From NCBI RefSeq assembly GCF_003014485.1, contig NZ_PYGA01000015.1, positions 124,001-188,000 on the forward strand: DNA of 64,000 bases, in the 5' to 3' direction. Shown here in pieces: positions 45,644 through 54,286 of this stretch; within the stretch, counting starts at the first letter, position 1; every line of letters begins with the position of its first letter. This stretch comes from Murinocardiopsis flavida (lineage in GTDB: Bacteria > Actinomycetota > Actinomycetes > Streptosporangiales > Streptosporangiaceae). The translations under genes were made by a program, and so were the position numbers. A model generated the notes under the pieces. That model searched no databases, had not been told where the DNA came from, and saw only the letters and a program-made list of their open reading frames with translations.

Positions 45644-46942
45644 GTGTCCTTCCACGGTGATCTGCGCGACGTCCTCCGGGGGGCGCGGTTCCGCCGCCTG
45701 TTCGCGACCCGCGTCGTCTCCCAGTTCTCCGACGGTGCGTTCCAGGCCGGGCTGGCCGGATACGTCTTCTTCAACCCGGAGCAGCACACGTCCGCCGGCG
45801 CGGTCGCGGCGGCGTTCGCGGTGCTGTTGCTGCCCTTCTCGGTCGTAGGACCGTTCGCCGGTGTCTTTATCGACAGATGGTCACGTCGACAAGTCCTCTT
45901 CGTCTCCGCACTGGCCAAGGCCGCCCTCGCGGTCGCGGCCGCCGGGATGGCCGCCGCCGGGTCCGACGGAGCGCTGTTCTTCGCCGCGGCGCTCTGCCTG
46001 CTCAGCGTGAACCGCTTCTTCCTCGCGGCCCTGTCCGCGGCACTGCCGCACGTGGTCGCGCGGGAGAAGCTGATGATGGCCAACGCCGTCACCCCGACCT
46101 GCGGCACGGTCGCCAGCTTCCTCGGCGCGGGTACCGCCGCCGGGCTGCGGCTCCTCGGCGGCGACGGGCTCGGCGGCACGGCACTGATCCTGCTCGGCGC
46201 GGGGGTCGGCTTCGCGGCGGCCGGCGGCACGGCCCTGATGCTGCGACGCCGCGAACTCGGCCCCGACCTCGACGACGAGGCACCCGCGGTGCGCGCCGCC
46301 GTGCGCGGCGTGTTCACGGGTCTCGCCGACGGGGCGCGGCACATCTGGCACCGCACACCGGCACGCGACGGCCTCGCGACCATCGCCGGGCACCGGTTCG
46401 TGTTCGGGATCTCCACCCTGCTGACACTCCTGCTGTACAACAACACCTTCAGCGCGGGCGGGGTCGCGGGCCTCGCGGGGTTCTCCGTCGCGCTCGGCGC
46501 ATCGGGCGCCGGCTTCCTCGTCGGCGCGGTGGCGACCCCGTGGGCCACCGCCCGGATGTCCACCGGGCTGTGGATCGCGGCCCTGCTCGGCGGGGGCTGC
46601 GCGGCGCTCCTGCTGTTCGGCCTGCCGTTTTCCCCTCCCCTCTTCCCCATCGCCGCGTTCTGCCTGGGCGTGGTGTCGCAGGGGGTCAAGGTCTCTGTCG
46701 ACACGTTGGTACAGCGACATGTCGACGACGCCTACCGGGGGCGCGTGTTCTCCGTCTACGACATGCTCTTCAACGCGGCCTTCGTCGCCGCGGCGGGGGC
46801 CGCCGCGGTCGCCGTCCCGCCGTCGGGGGTCTCGGCGCCCGTGGTGGCGGCCATGGCCGCCGCATACGCCGCGATGGGCGCCTGCTGGCTCCTCGCCCAC
46901 CGCAGGGCCGACCGCGGCGCGGCGCACGCCCCCGGGGCCTGA
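45644..46942 (+). CDS. Major facilitator superfamily transporter
   Basis: This protein of about 432 residues has twelve predicted helices, like the MFS subgroup near enterobactin/macrolide exporters. The inner loop GPFAGVFIDRWSRRQVLF carries the MFS motif after helix 2, and a repeat-like QRHVDDAYRGRVFSVYDMLFNAAF lies in half two. The GTG at 45644 (VSFHGDLRDVLRG) has TACGCT about eight bases upstream and may be leaderless. Longer frames upstream cross the terminator and are not credible. The substrate is unknown. Confidence 0.87.
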   Translation: MSFHGDLRDVLRGARFRRLFATRVVSQFSDGAFQAGLAGYVFFNPEQHTSAGAVAAAFAVLLLPFSVVGPFAGVFIDRWSRRQVLFVSALAKAALAVAAAGMAAAGSDGALFFAAALCLLSVNRFFLAALSAALPHVVAREKLMMANAVTPTCGTVASFLGAGTAAGLRLLGGDGLGGTALILLGAGVGFAAAGGTALMLRRRELGPDLDDEAPAVRAAVRGVFTGLADGARHIWHRTPARDGLATIAGHRFVFGISTLLTLLLYNNTFSAGGVAGLAGFSVALGASGAGFLVGAVATPWATARMSTGLWIAALLGGGCAALLLFGLPFSPPLFPIAAFCLGVVSQGVKVSVDTLVQRHVDDAYRGRVFSVYDMLFNAAFVAAAGAAAVAVPPSGVSAPVVAAMAAAYAAMGACWLLAHRRADRGAAHAPGA

Positions 46943-47056
46943 CCGCGCGCGTGCAGCCTGCTGGCGGGCCGTGCGGGCGCGACCGTAGGCTGCCAAGCGC
47001 CGGGCGGCGCCATGCCGGACGCCGCACCGCGCCCCGGAACCTCCAGGAGAGCCGCC

Positions 47057-47695
47057 ATGCCGACAGCCACGACCCTGCTCGCCTTCTCCCTGGCGTCGTT
47101 CGCGCTGATCATCATCCCCGGCCCCAGTGTGCTGTTCGTGCTGGGCCGCGCCCTGTCCCAGGGCCGCGGCACCGCCCTCCGCTCCGCCTTCGGCAACGCA
47201 CTCGGCGCGCTGGTACTCGTGGCCGCCGTCGCCATCGGCGTGGGCGCCGTGATCGTGCAGTACGCCGTGCTGTTCACCACACTGAAGATGCTGGGCGCGG
47301 CCTACCTGATCTACCTGGGGATCCGCGCCATCCGCTCCCGGCGTGCGTTCGCGGCCTCGCTGGACGCGCCCCCCGAGGGCCGCGGCGGCGCGCGCGCCGT
47401 GTGGGACGGGTTCGTCGTGGGCGCCACCAACCCCAAGACGCTGGTCTTCTTCCTGGCGGTGCTCCCGCAGTTCACCGACACAGGGCTGGGGAACATGCCC
47501 GGCCAGATACTCGTCCTCGGCACGGTGTTCGTCGCCATCGGCGTGGCGTCGGACTCCGTGTACGCCCTGGCCGCCGGGGCAGCCCGGCAGTGGTTCCTGC
47601 GGGGCCGCCGCCGACTGGAGGTCACCGGGGCCGTCTCGGGGGTGCTGATGATCGGCCTGGGCGCGCACCTCGCGCTGACCGGCCGCCGGGCGTGA
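47057..47695 (+). CDS. LysE/RhtB-family exporter
   Basis: The protein has 212 residues and six helices. The N-terminal signature FALIIIPGPSVLFVLGRALSQGRGTALRSAFGNALG (conserved PGP) and GFVVGATNPKTLVFFLAVLPQF identify the LysE/RhtB amino acid or small-molecule exporter family. CCAGGAGAG precedes ATG 47057. It runs in the same direction as the MFS gene, 114 bases downstream, and is convergent with cca. Confidence 0.92.
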   Translation: MPTATTLLAFSLASFALIIIPGPSVLFVLGRALSQGRGTALRSAFGNALGALVLVAAVAIGVGAVIVQYAVLFTTLKMLGAAYLIYLGIRAIRSRRAFAASLDAPPEGRGGARAVWDGFVVGATNPKTLVFFLAVLPQFTDTGLGNMPGQILVLGTVFVAIGVASDSVYALAAGAARQWFLRGRRRLEVTGAVSGVLMIGLGAHLALTGRRA

Positions 47696-47780
47696 CGACT
47701 CGGCGCCTTGTCGACAACTCGCCTTGGCGACACCGCGCCGCCCGGCGGGTGCGCACCCGGCGGCGGGCCGGGCTACCCGG

Positions 47781-49289
47781 TCAGGGCGTGTGCTCGGCCG
47801 CCCAGAGGCGCAGCTCCGCGGCCACCGCCTCCTTCTCCATGGGACCGTTCTCCAGGCGGAGCTCCAGCAGGAACCGGTACGCCTTGCCCACCAGCGGGCC
47901 GGGGCCGATGCCGAGGATCCGCTGGATCTCGTTGCCGTCGAGGTCGGGGCGGATCTTGTTGAGCTCCTCCTCCTCGGCGAGCGTGTCGATCCGCCGCTCG
48001 ATGTCGTCGTAGGAGCGGGCCAGTGCCGCGGCCTTGCGCCGGTTGCGGGTGGTGCAGTCGGCGCGGGTGAGGACGTGCAGGCGCTGGAGGAGGTGCCCGG
48101 CGTCGCGCGCGTACCGGCGCACCGCCGAGTCGGTCCACTCGCCCTTGCCGTACCCGTGGAACCGCAGGTGCAGTGACACCAGCGTGCCGACGTCCGCGAC
48201 GACGTCCTTGGGGAACCGCAGCGCGCCGAGCCGACTCTTGCTCATGGACGCCCCGACCACCTCGTGGTGGTGGAAGGTCACCCGGCCGCCGTCCTCGAAC
48301 GCGCGGGTCTTCGGCTTGCCGACGTCGTGCAGCAGCGCGGCGAGGCGCAGCACGAGGTCGGGCTCCATGCCCCGCTGCCGCTCCAGGTCGATGGCCTGGT
48401 CGAGCACCGTCAGGGAGTGCTCGTAGACGTCCTTGTGGCGGTGGTGCTCGTCGATCTCCAACCGCATCCGCGGGATCTCGGGGAGCACGTGCGCCGCGAT
48501 GCCGAGTTCGACCATGAGCTCGATGCCCGTGCGGGGGTCGGGGCTGAGCATCAGCTTGACCAGCTCGTCCCGGACCCGCTCGGCGGAGACGATGGCGAGG
48601 CGGTCGGCCATGCCGGCCGCCGCCTCCTTCACCTCGGGCGCGAGCGTGAACCCGAGCTGCGCGGCGAAGCGCACCGCGCGCATGATGCGCAGGGGGTCGT
48701 CGCTGAAGGAGTCCTCGGGTCGTCCCGGTGTCCGCAGCACCCCGGCGGCGAGGTCGGCGAGCCCGCCGAACGGGTCGACGATCCCCTGCTCGGGCAGCCG
48801 CGCCGCCATGGCGTTCACGGTGAAGTCGCGCCGGGCGAGGTCGCCGTACAGGGAGTCGCCGTAGCTCACCTCGGGCTTGCGCGACTTCGGCTGGTACGCC
48901 TCGCTGCGGTAGGTGGTGATCTCCACCTGGAGGCCGCCCTTGCGCAGGCCGACCGTGCCGAAGTCGATACCCACCGTCCACACGGCGTCGGCCCAGCCGT
49001 CGACCAGTTCGAGGATGCGCTGCGGCACCGCGTCGGTGGTGAGGTCGAGGTCGTGGACCTCGCGGCCGAGCAGTGCGTCGCGCACCGGGCCGCCGACGAT
49101 CGCCAGCTCGTGCCCCGCGGTGGCGAACCGGCCGCCCAGCTCCTCGGCGATGGTGTCGATGGAGCGCAGCAGGCCGGAGATCGCGGCCCGCTGCGCACCG
49201 GACAGCTCCGGAGGTGGCGGCTCGGCGCCGCCGCGCGTGCGGTCGGGACCGGTCTCGGGGTCGTCGCCTGGAAATACAGTGTTCGGCAC
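47781..49289 (-). CDS. cca: CCA tRNA nucleotidyltransferase with HD domain
   Basis: This 502-residue enzyme adds or repairs the CCA end of tRNAs. The class II polymerase-beta core has LAIVGGPVRDALLGREVHDLDLTTDA and RRDFTVNAMA. RNA-binding segments (DDPLRIMRAVRFAAQLGF) and a C-terminal HD phosphohydrolase domain (LAALLHDVGKPKTR) follow. GTG 49289 (VPNTVFPGDD) is selected because actinobacterial relatives begin this way, and a longer frame reaches 49451. It is divergent from the DUF6049 gene, a conserved arrangement next to murJ. Confidence 0.94.
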   Translation of the reverse strand: MPNTVFPGDDPETGPDRTRGGAEPPPPELSGAQRAAISGLLRSIDTIAEELGGRFATAGHELAIVGGPVRDALLGREVHDLDLTTDAVPQRILELVDGWADAVWTVGIDFGTVGLRKGGLQVEITTYRSEAYQPKSRKPEVSYGDSLYGDLARRDFTVNAMAARLPEQGIVDPFGGLADLAAGVLRTPGRPEDSFSDDPLRIMRAVRFAAQLGFTLAPEVKEAAAGMADRLAIVSAERVRDELVKLMLSPDPRTGIELMVELGIAAHVLPEIPRMRLEIDEHHRHKDVYEHSLTVLDQAIDLERQRGMEPDLVLRLAALLHDVGKPKTRAFEDGGRVTFHHHEVVGASMSKSRLGALRFPKDVVADVGTLVSLHLRFHGYGKGEWTDSAVRRYARDAGHLLQRLHVLTRADCTTRNRRKAAALARSYDDIERRIDTLAEEEELNKIRPDLDGNEIQRILGIGPGPLVGKAYRFLLELRLENGPMEKEAVAAELRLWAAEHTP

Positions 49290-49645
49290 AGTCCCCGAGG
49301 GTAAGCGGCCCGGGATGCCCGTGCGAATCGCCGGTGCCGGCGGCCCGTGCGCCCGTTCGGCGCGGGAGCCGCGGCGCGGGGCGGCGCCATTGTCGACATG
49401 GCGACGTATCGACGGCGTTCGGCGTCCGTGCGTATCGGATGGCGTGGCCATCGGCCGCGCGCACCCCGATTCGTGCGGCTTGCGGGGACATTCCGTTGCC
49501 GTCGTTGCTTCGGCTCCGTTCCGGTAAGGCGGTATCGTCGGTTCAGGTCGGCACGATCAGCCCGATGTTCACGACGGCCTTACAGCGGTGCGCTTATCGT
49601 CACCGGTGCGACCGCGGCGCGACCGCGACACCGCGAGGGGCAGCC
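49290..49645. other. Divergent intergenic region, cca/DUF6049
   Basis: The 356 bases hold no gene. The promoters for cca and for the murJ transcription unit should lie here. I cannot single out convincing hexamers, and the AT-richest part is 49495-49605. Confidence 0.45.
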
Positions 49646-52282
49646 ATGCCGGCCGGCTCCTCGAACGCGAATCCCGGCACCGCACCGTCAACCCGATCCG
49701 GAAAACCCAGAGGCGTGCGTCGAATTGCTCATGTAGGCGCGGTCGTGGCCATGGCCGCCGCGCTGGCTCCGGTACTGGCCGGGTCCCTTCCTGCCCACGG
49801 CACTGCCGGTGCGCCGCTCGCTGCCCCCGCCATCGAGGCCCCCAAGGACGCCGGCGATCCGCTCGTCATCGACGACATCACGCCCGAGTCCGTGGACTCC
49901 AAGAGCACGGTGCGGGTCACCGGCCGCATCACCAACACCACCGACAAGGCCGTCAAGGACATCACGGTCCGCATGCGCTACTCCGCGGCGCCCCTCGCGG
50001 GCCGCGCGCAGGTGCGGGCGCACGCGGCCGGCGACCGCAACACCCCGCCGGCCACCGGGCCCGACACCACCGTCGCCGGGCCCATCGAGCCGGGCGAGTC
50101 CGCCGAGTACGAGCTGAAGGCCGACGCCAAGGACCTCGGGTTCGACACCTACGGCGTCTACCCCATGACCATCGAGGCCGACCGCCCTTCGGGCAAGGCG
50201 CTCGGCTCGCAGGACTCCTTCCTGCCGTACAAGGGGGGCGGCAAGGCCGACCCCGTCAAGGTCTCCTGGGTGTGGCCCCTCATGGACCAGCCCCAGCGCG
50301 CCGACGACGACACCTTCCTCGGCAACGAGCTCGACGAGGAGGTCGGCCCCGAAGGCCGGCTGGGCCGGCTGCTGAGCATCGGCGGGCAGACGGGCCACCT
50401 GTCTTTGCAGACCCCCGAACCGTCGCCGCCGGACGAGACCCCCGCCTCCCCCGCCTCCCCCAGCCCTTCGGAGTCGCCGCAGAAGTCCGCCGACGCGTCC
50501 GACGACGACGGCGACCCCACCGCGAAGTCCAGCGTCGAACCCCCCGAGGAGGACCGGGTCCCCGTCACCTGGGCGGTCGACCCCGCCCTGCTGGAGGACA
50601 TCGAGCGCATCTCCGACAGCGGCTACCGCGCGGTCGCCGACTCCGGCGCCGAGTCCACCGCGCCGGCCACCAAGAAGTACGCGGCGAGCAGCAACGCCCG
50701 CATGTGGCTGCGGCAGGCCAAGGGCATCATCGGCGACGAACCGCTCATCGCCACCCCCTACGCCGACCCCGACCTCGCCGCGCTCCTGCGCGAAGGGCTC
50801 GAGGACGACGCCGAGGCATCCATCGAACTGGGCCGCCAGGCCGTCGAGGAGACGCTGGGCCGCACCGCCGACCCCACGGTCGCCTGGCCGTCCGGCGGCG
50901 TGATGAACGACGCCACCCACGAGTTCCTGCACGACAACGGCGCCGAGCGGTATCTGCTGAGCGACGCGGCGATGCCGCCGGAGCGGTGGCTGGGCCACAC
51001 CCCCACGGCGCAGGCGCCGATCCCCGAGAGCGACGAGTCCGCGGCGTCCTCCGCCGTGGTCGCCGACAGCGGGCTGACGTCCATCCTGGGGCAGAGCAGC
51101 TGGGGCCCCGGCGAGGCCGCCCTCGCCAAGCAGCGGTTCGCCGCCGAGACCATGATGATCACGGCCGAGCGGCCGGGCGAGGAGCGCACGATCGTGCTCG
51201 CCCCGCCCCGCGACTGGGACCCCAGCCCCGAACTGGCCGACGAACTGCTCAAGGCCACCGAGAGCCTGCCCTGGATCGAACCCGTCGCGCTCGACGACAT
51301 CAAGGGCGCGGGGAAGGGCGGCGACCAGCGCCGCAGCCTCACCTACCCGGAGAAGACCGCGCGCTCCGAACTCGGCGGCGGCTACCTCGACCAGGTCAAG
51401 GACGTGCGAGGCGACATCCGCCTGTTCAACAGCGTGCTCACCGACCACAGCGACCCGTTCCGCCGCTCGGTCCTGCGCATGGAGTCCGCCGCCTGGCGCG
51501 GCGACACCCCGAAGGCCGAGCAGGTGCGCACGATCGTCGCCGACGCGGTGTCCGGCGCCAAGGGCAAGGTCCGGATCATGCCCGGCGAGCCCTACCAGCT
51601 GCTCGGCGAGAGCGGGAAACTGCCGATCGTCGTCGCCAACGACCTCACCGAGCATCCCGTCCGGGTGCGGCTGTCCATCCGCTCCGAGAACGCCGCCCGA
51701 CTGGAGGTCGGCGACCTCGGCACGGCGGAGATGGACATCGCGCCGACGCGGAAGACCACCGTCTACGTGCCCATCGAGTCGCACGTGAACGGCCGCACCG
51801 TGCTGCACGCCCAGGTGCAGAACCAAGAGGGCGAACCCCTCAACGTGCACGAGGTCACCACGCCCGTCACGACGTCCGGCACCGGCACGACCGCCCTGTA
51901 CATCACCTACGCCGCCGCCGGTGTGCTGCTGATCGCACTGCTGCCCCGGGTGCTGCGCAAGTGGCGGCGGCTGCGGTTCAAGGGCGGCCCGCGCGCCTCC
52001 GTCGTCCCGCCGGGCACGCCGCCCACGGGCAGCCTCGACGACGACGCGGCCGATTCCGGCCACGGCGATGCCGCGGCCGCGGCGCCCGCCGCGGAGCCCG
52101 GTTCGGCGCACGGAACCGCCGACGGGCCCGATCCGGCCGGGAACGGCTCCGCGTCGCCCGCCGACCCGCCGCCGGCCGCCCCGGACGACACCGCCGTGCA
52201 GCAGAATGGCAGCGGGAGCGCCGAAGCGGCCGACGAAAGCGACGGCGACGGCGAAGGGCCCGAGCCGACCGCACGCGGCTAG
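49646..52282 (+). CDS. DUF6049-family secreted, membrane-anchored protein
   Basis: This protein of about 878 residues has a signal peptide (about 20-50, IAHVGAVVAMAAALAPVLAGSLPAHG) and a large outer region. The outer region contains beta-rich segments and a polysaccharide-deacetylase-like fold segment, PVTWAVDPALLEDIERISDSGYR and AWPSGGVMNDATHEFLHDNG. One membrane helix is near residue 755 (LYITYAAAGVLLIALL), followed by an acidic cytoplasmic tail. In actinobacteria this gene lies just before murJ, and a role with lipid II export or wall assembly is suggested by place only. AGGGG precedes the ATG at 49646. Confidence 0.82.
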   Translation: MPAGSSNANPGTAPSTRSGKPRGVRRIAHVGAVVAMAAALAPVLAGSLPAHGTAGAPLAAPAIEAPKDAGDPLVIDDITPESVDSKSTVRVTGRITNTTDKAVKDITVRMRYSAAPLAGRAQVRAHAAGDRNTPPATGPDTTVAGPIEPGESAEYELKADAKDLGFDTYGVYPMTIEADRPSGKALGSQDSFLPYKGGGKADPVKVSWVWPLMDQPQRADDDTFLGNELDEEVGPEGRLGRLLSIGGQTGHLSLQTPEPSPPDETPASPASPSPSESPQKSADASDDDGDPTAKSSVEPPEEDRVPVTWAVDPALLEDIERISDSGYRAVADSGAESTAPATKKYAASSNARMWLRQAKGIIGDEPLIATPYADPDLAALLREGLEDDAEASIELGRQAVEETLGRTADPTVAWPSGGVMNDATHEFLHDNGAERYLLSDAAMPPERWLGHTPTAQAPIPESDESAASSAVVADSGLTSILGQSSWGPGEAALAKQRFAAETMMITAERPGEERTIVLAPPRDWDPSPELADELLKATESLPWIEPVALDDIKGAGKGGDQRRSLTYPEKTARSELGGGYLDQVKDVRGDIRLFNSVLTDHSDPFRRSVLRMESAAWRGDTPKAEQVRTIVADAVSGAKGKVRIMPGEPYQLLGESGKLPIVVANDLTEHPVRVRLSIRSENAARLEVGDLGTAEMDIAPTRKTTVYVPIESHVNGRTVLHAQVQNQEGEPLNVHEVTTPVTTSGTGTTALYITYAAAGVLLIALLPRVLRKWRRLRFKGGPRASVVPPGTPPTGSLDDDAADSGHGDAAAAAPAAEPGSAHGTADGPDPAGNGSASPADPPPAAPDDTAVQQNGSGSAEAADESDGDGEGPEPTARG

Positions 52283-52426
52283 CCCGGAAACCGGTACCCG
52301 CCCCCCTGCCCCGTCCCCGGTACGGGCCGCCGTGCACCGCAGAAACGGAACCACGTCTTGAACTCCCCTGATCCCGGCAGCGAGCGCCCACCGGGCCGAC
52401 ACCGAATCCGAAGGGACCCCACCCCC

Positions 52427-54172
52427 GTGCCCACCGACACCGCCAACGGCGGGGACGACCGCGGCAGCAGCCGTCCCAGCACCGAGACCCGGGCCGACGG
52501 CGGCACCGGCGGATCCGACCCCAACGGCGCCGACGCCGCCACCGGGTCGGGCGGCGGCGCCATGCGCTCCAGCATGGTCATGGCGGCGGGCACCCTGGTG
52601 TCGCGGCTGACCGGGTTCGTCAAGGCGATCGCGCTCGCGGCGGCGCTGGGCACCCAGCTGCTCGGCGACGCCTACAACACCGCCAACACGATCCCGTTCA
52701 TCATCAACGACCTGCTCATCGGCGGCCTCATCGCCAGCGTGATCATCCCCTACCTGGTCAAGCGCAGGAAGCGCGACGCCGACGGCGGCCGCGCCACCGA
52801 GGAGCGGCTGTTCACGAGCGCCGTCCTGGCGCTGGCCGCGATCACCGCCATCGCCATCCTCGGCGCCGAACTGCTCATCCGCGCCTACGCCAGCGGGTTC
52901 ACCCCCGCCCAGGCCGACATCTCCGTGTACCTCGCGCGGTTCCTGCTCGGCCAGATCTTCTTCGTCGGGCTGAGCGGCCTGATCAGCGGCATGCTGAACA
53001 CCCGCAACAAGTTCGGCGCCCCGGTATGGGCGCCCGTGCTGAACAACCTCGTCGTCATCGGCGTGGTCGCGGTCTTCCTGTGGATCGCCGGGCCGGGCCG
53101 GTCGCCCGAGACCATCACCGACGCCGAGCTGACCCTGCTGGGGGTCGGCACGGTCGGCGGCATGGCGGTGCAGACCGTCGTGCTGCTGGGGTCGCTGTGG
53201 CGCTCCGGGTTCCGCTGGCGGCCCCGGCTCGACCTGCGCGGCTCCGGGCTGGGCGAGGCGCTCCGCTCCACCGGCTGGATGATGCTCTACACCGCCATGA
53301 CCCAGGTCAGCTTCCTGGTCACCACGAACATCGCGGTCCGCTCCGGTACGGCGGCCGCCGAGAGCGGCGCCGACGCCGGGGCCGGCATCACCGCGTACAA
53401 CTACGCGTTCCAGCTCTTCCAGCTCCCCTACGCCATCATCGCGGTGTCCCTCATCACGGTCCTGCTCCCGCAGATGAGCGGGTTCGCCGCCGACGAGCGC
53501 TGGGACCAGGTGCGCGAGGGCTTCTCCCGCACCCTGCGCGTCTCGGCGCTGATCCTCGTCCCGCTCGGGCTGGCGCTGGCGCTGTACGCCGTGCAGCTCT
53601 CCATCGTGGTCTTCGCGCGCGGCAACACCTCGACGGCCGACGCCGCGAACATCGGCACCGTTCTGGCGGTGATGGCGCTGGGGCTGGTGCCGTTCACCGT
53701 GTTCCAGCTGATGCTGCGGGTGTTCTACGCCATGAGCGACACCCGGACCCCCGCTCTCATCAGCATCGCCAACACCGCGGTGCACTGCGTGCTCGCGGTG
53801 ACCGCCTACCTGGTCCTGCCGCCCGACAAGGTCATCGCCGGTGTCGCCGCAGCGTTCATGTTCTCCTTTGTGACCGGCCTGGTCATCGCCGGGACGATCC
53901 TCAGCAGGCGGTTGGGCGGACTTGACGGGCGGCGCGTTCTTGGCACATTGTTGCGGCTGCACCTGGCAACGGTGCCCAGCATCCTCGCCGGTTACGCGGT
54001 CCTGCGGTACTCAGCGGACGCCTTCGGCGACGGCCTGGTCACCAACCTCGGCGCCCCTGCCGTGGGCTGCCTCGTCGGTGCCCTGCTCTTCCTGCTGTTC
54101 GCCAAGCTGCTGCGGATCCGGGAGCTGAGCGCGGTGGCCGGCCTGGTGCGTGCCCGCCTCGGCCGCCGCTGA
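52427..54172 (+). CDS. Lipid II flippase MurJ homolog, copy 1
   Basis: This MVF-family flippase of about 581 residues has fourteen helices and moves lipid II across the membrane. The start MRSSMVMAAGTLVSRLTGFVKAIALAAALGTQ has the conserved Arg in helix 1, and QLFQLPYAIIAVSLITVLLPQMS, LMLRVFYAMSDTRTP and the C-terminal helices follow. The 70 residues before the first helix are disordered. GTG 52427 has AAGGGA upstream; a TTG at 52358 is an alternative. It is followed after 114 bases by a second, diverged MurJ copy. Confidence 0.9.
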   Translation: MPTDTANGGDDRGSSRPSTETRADGGTGGSDPNGADAATGSGGGAMRSSMVMAAGTLVSRLTGFVKAIALAAALGTQLLGDAYNTANTIPFIINDLLIGGLIASVIIPYLVKRRKRDADGGRATEERLFTSAVLALAAITAIAILGAELLIRAYASGFTPAQADISVYLARFLLGQIFFVGLSGLISGMLNTRNKFGAPVWAPVLNNLVVIGVVAVFLWIAGPGRSPETITDAELTLLGVGTVGGMAVQTVVLLGSLWRSGFRWRPRLDLRGSGLGEALRSTGWMMLYTAMTQVSFLVTTNIAVRSGTAAAESGADAGAGITAYNYAFQLFQLPYAIIAVSLITVLLPQMSGFAADERWDQVREGFSRTLRVSALILVPLGLALALYAVQLSIVVFARGNTSTADAANIGTVLAVMALGLVPFTVFQLMLRVFYAMSDTRTPALISIANTAVHCVLAVTAYLVLPPDKVIAGVAAAFMFSFVTGLVIAGTILSRRLGGLDGRRVLGTLLRLHLATVPSILAGYAVLRYSADAFGDGLVTNLGAPAVGCLVGALLFLLFAKLLRIRELSAVAGLVRARLGRR

Positions 54173-54286
54173 CGCGCCGGGCACACCGCACGACGATCGA
54201 GAGCGTTTTCCGGCTCTACTGCGCCGCCGCGCCCCCTGCCCCCGGGAAGCGCGGTGCGGAGCCCCCACCAGGAAGAGTGCACAACG

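Noticed and set aside
49688-53962. A 1,424-codon open frame on the minus strand
   Set aside because: It is antisense to the DUF6049 and first murJ genes, is Gly/Val/Arg-biased, and has no domain or ribosome site.
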